From assembly GCA_047974805.1 (NCBI GenBank), contig JBKECS010000016.1:96671-160670 (forward strand): DNA of 64,000 bases, written 5' to 3'. Position 1 is the first letter of the stretch. Each line of letters opens with the position of its first letter. The DNA comes from JAJXUB01 sp047974805 (GTDB taxonomy: Bacteria; Actinomycetota; Actinomycetes; Actinomycetales; Dermatophilaceae). Below are positions 59,247-64,000 of this stretch, one piece after another. The notes below the pieces were generated by a model that was not told the DNA's origin, ran no database searches, and worked only from the letters and a program-made list of their open reading frames with translations. The translations under genes and the position numbers were made by a program.

Positions 59247-60404
59247 ATGCTCGATCCTGACCGGTTGGACGACCTGCCCGCCATCGAGCGGGTCGATCAG
59301 CGCGCCACGCTGAGGGTGCTTGCCGGTGCCGGTGCCGATGTGCGTCGAACCGCGCTGATCGCCGATGAGTCAGGGATCGAACGTCTTGGGATAAGCGAAC
59401 ACCCTCGGGCGTTGCTCGTGGCCGGGGTCGGCAGCGCTGGCATGGTCGGCGACCTGGTGCGGTTCCTGGCCGACGAATCGTCACCGGTGGCGGTGACCAC
59501 GCGCGCCAACGTCCCGCTGCCCGGGTGGGTCGGGCCGCTCGACCTCGTCACCGCGGTGTCGTCCTCAGGAGCGGCGCCTGGGCCGGTCGCTTTGGCCGCT
59601 GAGGCGGGTCGACGAGGCGCCGGTTTGCTGACCGTCGGGGCAGCCGATTCCCCCCTGGCGCAAGTATCAGCGCGTTATCGAGGTGTCCATATCGACTCAA
59701 CGGCCCGTACTCAAGCGGCCCGGACCTCGTTGTGGGCGCTGGTGGCGCCGGTGCTGTTGGGGCTCGCCCAAGCCCAGGTCATCGGGGCCGTCGCCGAGGA
59801 CCTGGCCGAGATGGCCGATACGTTGGATGCCCAAGCCGAGGCCTGCCGCCCGGCCTCGGAGTCCTTTGTCAACCCGGCCAAGGACCTGGCGATCTCCATG
59901 GCCGAGCGTGTTCCGGTCGTCCTCGGTGATGGCGGCCTTACCGGGGTTGTCGCCGCTCGGGCAGCGTCGGTGCTGGCCCGCACGGCGCGTATCCCGGCCA
60001 CCTGGGGTGCACTGCCGGACGCCGCCTCCCAAGTGGTTGCTTGCTTTGACGGCCCGTATGCCACCTCCGGCGGGCAACTCGCCGCGGAGAACATCTTCGC
60101 CGACCCCTACCTCGACGGGCCCCCGCATCCTCGACTCGGGCTGCTCATGGTCCGCGACGTGCTCCCCGACCCGATGGAGCCGACCGCCGCCGACCGGCAC
60201 AATCTTGCCCAAGCCGTGCTCGACTCGGCTGCTGAGGCCGGCGTCACCGTATGGGAGCGCCAGGCTGCCCAGGGCAGCCCGCTGGCCCGGATGGCAGGGC
60301 TGGTTGCCCTCTGCGACTTCACCGCGGCCTATCTGGCCATTGGGCTGGGCGAAGATCCGGCAGGCTCGCGTCACGTCGCCGCCCTGCGGGATAGAACCCG
60401 CTGA
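59247..60404 (+). CDS. SIS-domain protein, phosphomannose/phosphoglucose isomerase-like
   Basis: This 385-residue protein has two SIS domains. The first has LLVAGVGSAGMVGDLVRF and VTAVSSSGAAPGPVALAAEA, the second VPVVLGDGGLTGVVAARAASVLAR. The C-terminal AGLVALCDFTAAYLAIGLGEDP matches the bifunctional PMI/PGI family. It would make mannose 6-phosphate from fructose 6-phosphate to feed ManB, though the catalytic Glu/His cannot be confirmed by eye. It corresponds to Rv3256c by context. It overlaps no gene but ends 6 bp from a convergent pseudogene. Confidence 0.8.
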   Translation: MLDPDRLDDLPAIERVDQRATLRVLAGAGADVRRTALIADESGIERLGISEHPRALLVAGVGSAGMVGDLVRFLADESSPVAVTTRANVPLPGWVGPLDLVTAVSSSGAAPGPVALAAEAGRRGAGLLTVGAADSPLAQVSARYRGVHIDSTARTQAARTSLWALVAPVLLGLAQAQVIGAVAEDLAEMADTLDAQAEACRPASESFVNPAKDLAISMAERVPVVLGDGGLTGVVAARAASVLARTARIPATWGALPDAASQVVACFDGPYATSGGQLAAENIFADPYLDGPPHPRLGLLMVRDVLPDPMEPTAADRHNLAQAVLDSAAEAGVTVWERQAAQGSPLARMAGLVALCDFTAAYLAIGLGEDPAGSRHVAALRDRTR

Positions 60405-60410
60405 AGCCCG

Positions 60411-60826
60411 TCACCCGACCATGGCGACGACCTCCGCACCCGCCAGGTTGGCCAGTTCGGGGCAGCGACGAGGAGCCTGGAGGCCCGCAGGCCGCTGCCG
60501 ATCACCACCTCTCCGGCGGCGAGCACGCGCCGATCGAGCAGCACCGGCCAGTGCGCCGGCAGCCCGATCGGGGTGATCCCGCCATACTCCATGCCGGTTC
60601 GAGTGATCGTGTCCTCCGTGGGGGCGAAGGAGATCTTCCGGGCGTCCAGATGCCGGCGGACTGCGCCGTTGATATCGGCACGGTCCGTGGCGAGGACCAG
60701 CACGGCGGCATACGTGCTGCGCTCACCCCGTCGTCCCAGGACGATGATGCAGTTGGCGCTGTGCTCGGCGGCCACCTCGTACGCGGCGCAGAATGCGGCG
60801 GTGTAGCAAACCGTATGCCGCCTCGG
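60411..60826 (-). pseudogene. Decayed YbaK/EbsC-type aminoacyl-tRNA deacylase
   Basis: The body is unmistakably YbaK-like: SANCIIVLG, VLATDRADINGAVRRHLDARKISFAPTED-type core, GMEYGGITPIGLPAHWPVL and VVIGSGLRASRLLVAA. Two defects are visible. The 5' end is missing: upstream of TAAFCAAYEV the frame meets a stop at 60827-60829, where about 60-70 N-terminal residues should be. Near the 3' end, after LLVAA, the expected PELANLAGAEVVAMVG and its TGA (60411-60413) lie in the next frame; one extra C in the CCCC run would restore it. A sequencing error could explain the shift but not the missing N terminus. Confidence 0.75.
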
Positions 60827-60868
60827 TTACCTACCCGACGCCGGCGATCGGTCGCGGCGCGATGCCCG

Positions 60869-61810
60869 TCAGTGCGTGGCGGGGTGGCGCCGCGGCAACA
60901 GGTGCATGACGAGGACGACGACCGCTCCGATGACCAGCCCTGCGACGGCGGCCAACACGGTGTTGGTGAGCCAGCCGAGGAGCCCTCCCGCGATCCCCGT
61001 GGCGTGGGCGATCGCCGTTTCAGCGTGGTGGACCAGGGAATAGGGGCCGGACACGCCGAGTTCGTCCAGGCCCACGAGGATGATGTGCCCGCCCACCCAC
61101 AACATGGCGGCGATACCCACGGTGGACAAGGTGGAGAGTACCTTCGGCATCCCCGCGACCAGGCCACGTCCGATGCTCGCGGTGATGCCCTCGCCGCGTT
61201 CGGCGAGGGCGAGCCCGACGTCGTCCATCTTGACGATCAAGGCGACGACTCCATAGACGAGCAGGGTGATCAGGAAGGCGACGACGACGAGGATCACCGC
61301 CCGGGACAGGAAGGGCTCATCGGCCACCTCGTTCAGCGAGATGACCATGATCTCCGCGGACAGGATGAGGTCGGTGCGCACCGCATTGGAGACGATTTGC
61401 GACTCCGCCACCGGCTTCGCCGGGCCGGCTGCCGCCTCGGTGTGCTCACCTCCTCGGGCAACCAACTCCCAGATCTTCTCTGCGCCCTCGAAACTCAGAT
61501 AGGTGCCCCCCAGCATGAGGATCGGGGTGAGTGCCACCGGGAGGAATTGGCTGAGCAGGAGCGCAACCGGGAGGATGATGAGCAGCTTGTTGCGGATCGA
61601 CCCGGTGGCGATCTTCTTGATGATGGGCAACTCCCGCTCGGCGGCTAGGCCGTGCACGTAGCGCGGCGTTACGGCGGTGTCGTCGACGACCACGCCCGTG
61701 GCCTTGACCGAGGCTCGGGCCGCTGCGGCGGCTACGTCGTCGACACTGGCGGCGGCGGCCTTGGCTAGGACGGCGACATCGTCCAGGAGCGCGAACAAGC
61801 CCCCGCTCAT
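60869..61810 (-). CDS. DUF808 (YedI-like) inner membrane protein
   Basis: This 313-residue protein opens with SGGLFALLDDVAVLAKAAAASVDDVAAAA, the DUF808 hallmark. It has ELPIIKKIATGSIRNKLLI, GGTYLSFEGAEKIWE and six or so membrane helices in the C-terminal two thirds. Function is unknown in all species. It stands alone, divergent from ahcY with 213 bp between, and its 3' end faces the YbaK remnant. Confidence 0.88.
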   Translation of the reverse strand: MSGGLFALLDDVAVLAKAAAASVDDVAAAAARASVKATGVVVDDTAVTPRYVHGLAAERELPIIKKIATGSIRNKLLIILPVALLLSQFLPVALTPILMLGGTYLSFEGAEKIWELVARGGEHTEAAAGPAKPVAESQIVSNAVRTDLILSAEIMVISLNEVADEPFLSRAVILVVVAFLITLLVYGVVALIVKMDDVGLALAERGEGITASIGRGLVAGMPKVLSTLSTVGIAAMLWVGGHIILVGLDELGVSGPYSLVHHAETAIAHATGIAGGLLGWLTNTVLAAVAGLVIGAVVVLVMHLLPRRHPATH

Positions 61811-61908
61811 GTCTGACCTCGGGTGCCTGTTCGGGGAGCACGATGCATGGGCATAGTCTGCCTGGAGCTGGGTGGTCTCGCGTGCTAAGGGCCATCGAAG
61901 GTGCGGCG

Positions 61909-62023
61909 TACACTGGGCTGAGCGCCGGCGCGGGTGATACCCCGTCCATGTCGTGATCGCCCAGAAGGGCTGTGCCGGGGCACTTCGTGCCGTTGTCCGT
62001 CAACCCCTTGGGGAGTATTTGTC
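61909..62023 (+). promoter_or_regulatory. ahcY promoter and leader with hairpins
   Basis: TACACT (61909-61914) is a -10 candidate, giving a leader of about 100 nt. The leader contains a GGCAC-TTC-GTGCC hairpin (61979-61991) and CCCC-TT-GGGG (62004-62013) that could sequester the GGGGAG ribosome-binding site 8 nt before the ATG. I could not match it to the SAH riboswitch consensus I remember. Confidence 0.4.
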
Positions 62024-63475
<1,452 letters not shown>

Positions 63476-63490
63476 TCAACGGCATACGGG

Positions 63491-64000
63491 GTGGCCAGGT
63501 CGGGGGGACCGCTGCGGGTTGATGCCGTGGTCCTGGTTGCCCTGCTGGGGCTGACAGGTTGGTTCGTTCTTGTTGGGGCAGACACCCTGTGGGCAGTCGC
63601 GCTTGGGGACCTGATCCGGTCCACCGGCGCGATCCCCGACGGGATCCCGTTCGCCGTCGCCGCCAGCCCGGACTGGCCCAACCCCGTGGTGGCCGGCGAC
63701 CTGTTGTTGTCCGGTGTCAACGCTCTCGGCCCGTCGGGGTTGGCGATCCTGCAGGTCCTCCTCGTCGCCGTGACCTTCGCCTGGGTCGCCCGCGAGGAAG
63801 GGTCGCCCGGGCGGCGGGCAACGGTGCTCGTTCTCGTCTACCTCGGGGCTCTATCGCCCCTCGTCGTGGCGCGTATGCCGTCGCTCTCGTTGGTTCCCTT
63901 CGTGCTCCTCCTCACCGTGCTTCGTGCCGACGAACGCGCGATGAGTCGTCGCATCTGGTGGGTCATCCCCTTGCTGGCGGTGTGGGGCAACCTCCACGGT
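63491..64000 (+). CDS. Polytopic membrane protein, N-terminal part (runs off the window)
   Basis: From GTG 63491 an open frame of 170 codons continues past the end. It has a first transmembrane helix (VDAVVLVALLGLTGWFVLVG), then an extracytoplasmic ADTLWAVALGDLIRSTGAIPDGIPFAVA segment, further helices and the motif WGNLHG at the end of the visible part. This ADTLW...GDLI...GIPF...NLHG pattern occurs in actinobacterial GT-C-like membrane proteins that I cannot name more closely. It starts 15 bp after the ahcY stop. Confidence 0.6.
   Translation, partial: MARSGGPLRVDAVVLVALLGLTGWFVLVGADTLWAVALGDLIRSTGAIPDGIPFAVAASPDWPNPVVAGDLLLSGVNALGPSGLAILQVLLVAVTFAWVAREEGSPGRRATVLVLVYLGALSPLVVARMPSLSLVPFVLLLTVLRADERAMSRRIWWVIPLLAVWGNLHG

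Noticed and set aside
61909..62023. SAH or SAM riboswitch upstream of ahcY
   Set aside because: Hairpins are present, but I could not match the conserved cores I remember for these riboswitches. A covariance-model search would decide.

Overview
This is one contiguous stretch of a high-GC actinobacterial chromosome. Evidence: a WhiB protein, acyl-CoA carboxylase with an epsilon subunit, coenzyme F420 genes (CofD/FbiA, CofE/FbiB), DUF3499 and DUF5719 proteins, many GTG starts and many leaderless genes. Housekeeping gene content and order resemble, as I remember it, the Mycobacterium tuberculosis segment from maf/accE5/accD5/birA through purK/purE/fadE25, rml, fbiA/fbiB and whiB2 to manB and sahH. 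There are no mycolate genes, and the surface-polysaccharide and TreYZ content point to Micrococcales (Dermatophilaceae/Intrasporangiaceae-like). That family-level placement is inference. I saw no tRNA, rRNA, CRISPR array, transposase or prophage.

Layout. 1-4.2 kb: start of a glucose-6-phosphate dehydrogenase gene, then a MerR/LiuR-like regulator facing an acyl-CoA dehydrogenase and an acyl-CoA carboxylase beta subunit, with matching palindromic operators. 4.2-8.6 kb: Maf, a sodium/proton antiporter fused to a UBP zinc finger, and a DUF885 peptidase-like protein. 8.7-10.2 kb: the least explained stretch. It holds a tiny ORF with an extreme Shine-Dalgarno sequence and a structured RNA, then a DUF559/AbiEi-like gene bracketed by two copies of a hairpin repeat. 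10.2-18.2 kb: accE-accD facing birA-adenylate cyclase, a two-component system, GtrA, purK-purE. 18.2-36.5 kb: cell-surface polysaccharide genes: Ugd, an LCP ligase, rmlABCD, a GH25 lysozyme with cell-wall-binding repeats, glycosyltransferases and a complete five-enzyme set for a diacetamido uronic acid nucleotide sugar (WbpA/B/D/E/I type), with an F420-type oxidoreductase and a second acyl-CoA dehydrogenase between. 36.5-49.3 kb: TIGR03089, a TreY-TreZ fusion, a second glycosyltransferase/membrane-protein operon and an AlkA-type glycosylase. 49.3-51.4 kb: F420 biosynthesis. 51.5-60.4 kb: whiB, a giant glycosyltransferase-like membrane protein, DUF5719, a zincin-like protein, DUF3499, phosphomannomutase, Trm112-like and SIS isomerase. 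60.4-64 kb: a decayed YbaK-type gene, DUF808, S-adenosylhomocysteinase and the start of a membrane protein.

How the genes work together. Rml enzymes make dTDP-rhamnose, Ugd makes UDP-glucuronate, and the Wbp set would make UDP-ManNAc3NAcA or a close relative. The glycosyltransferases, GtrA, the flippase-like protein and the LCP protein would assemble and attach these sugars to the wall, and the GH25/CWB2 protein may bind the product. ManB and the SIS isomerase supply mannose phosphates. The carboxylase subunits depend on BirA, encoded next door.

Two window-wide patterns stand out: a -10 hexamer 6-8 nt before the start codon of at least 17 genes, and strong over-representation of the 7-mer GGCATAC/GTATGCC (about 55 copies by eye).
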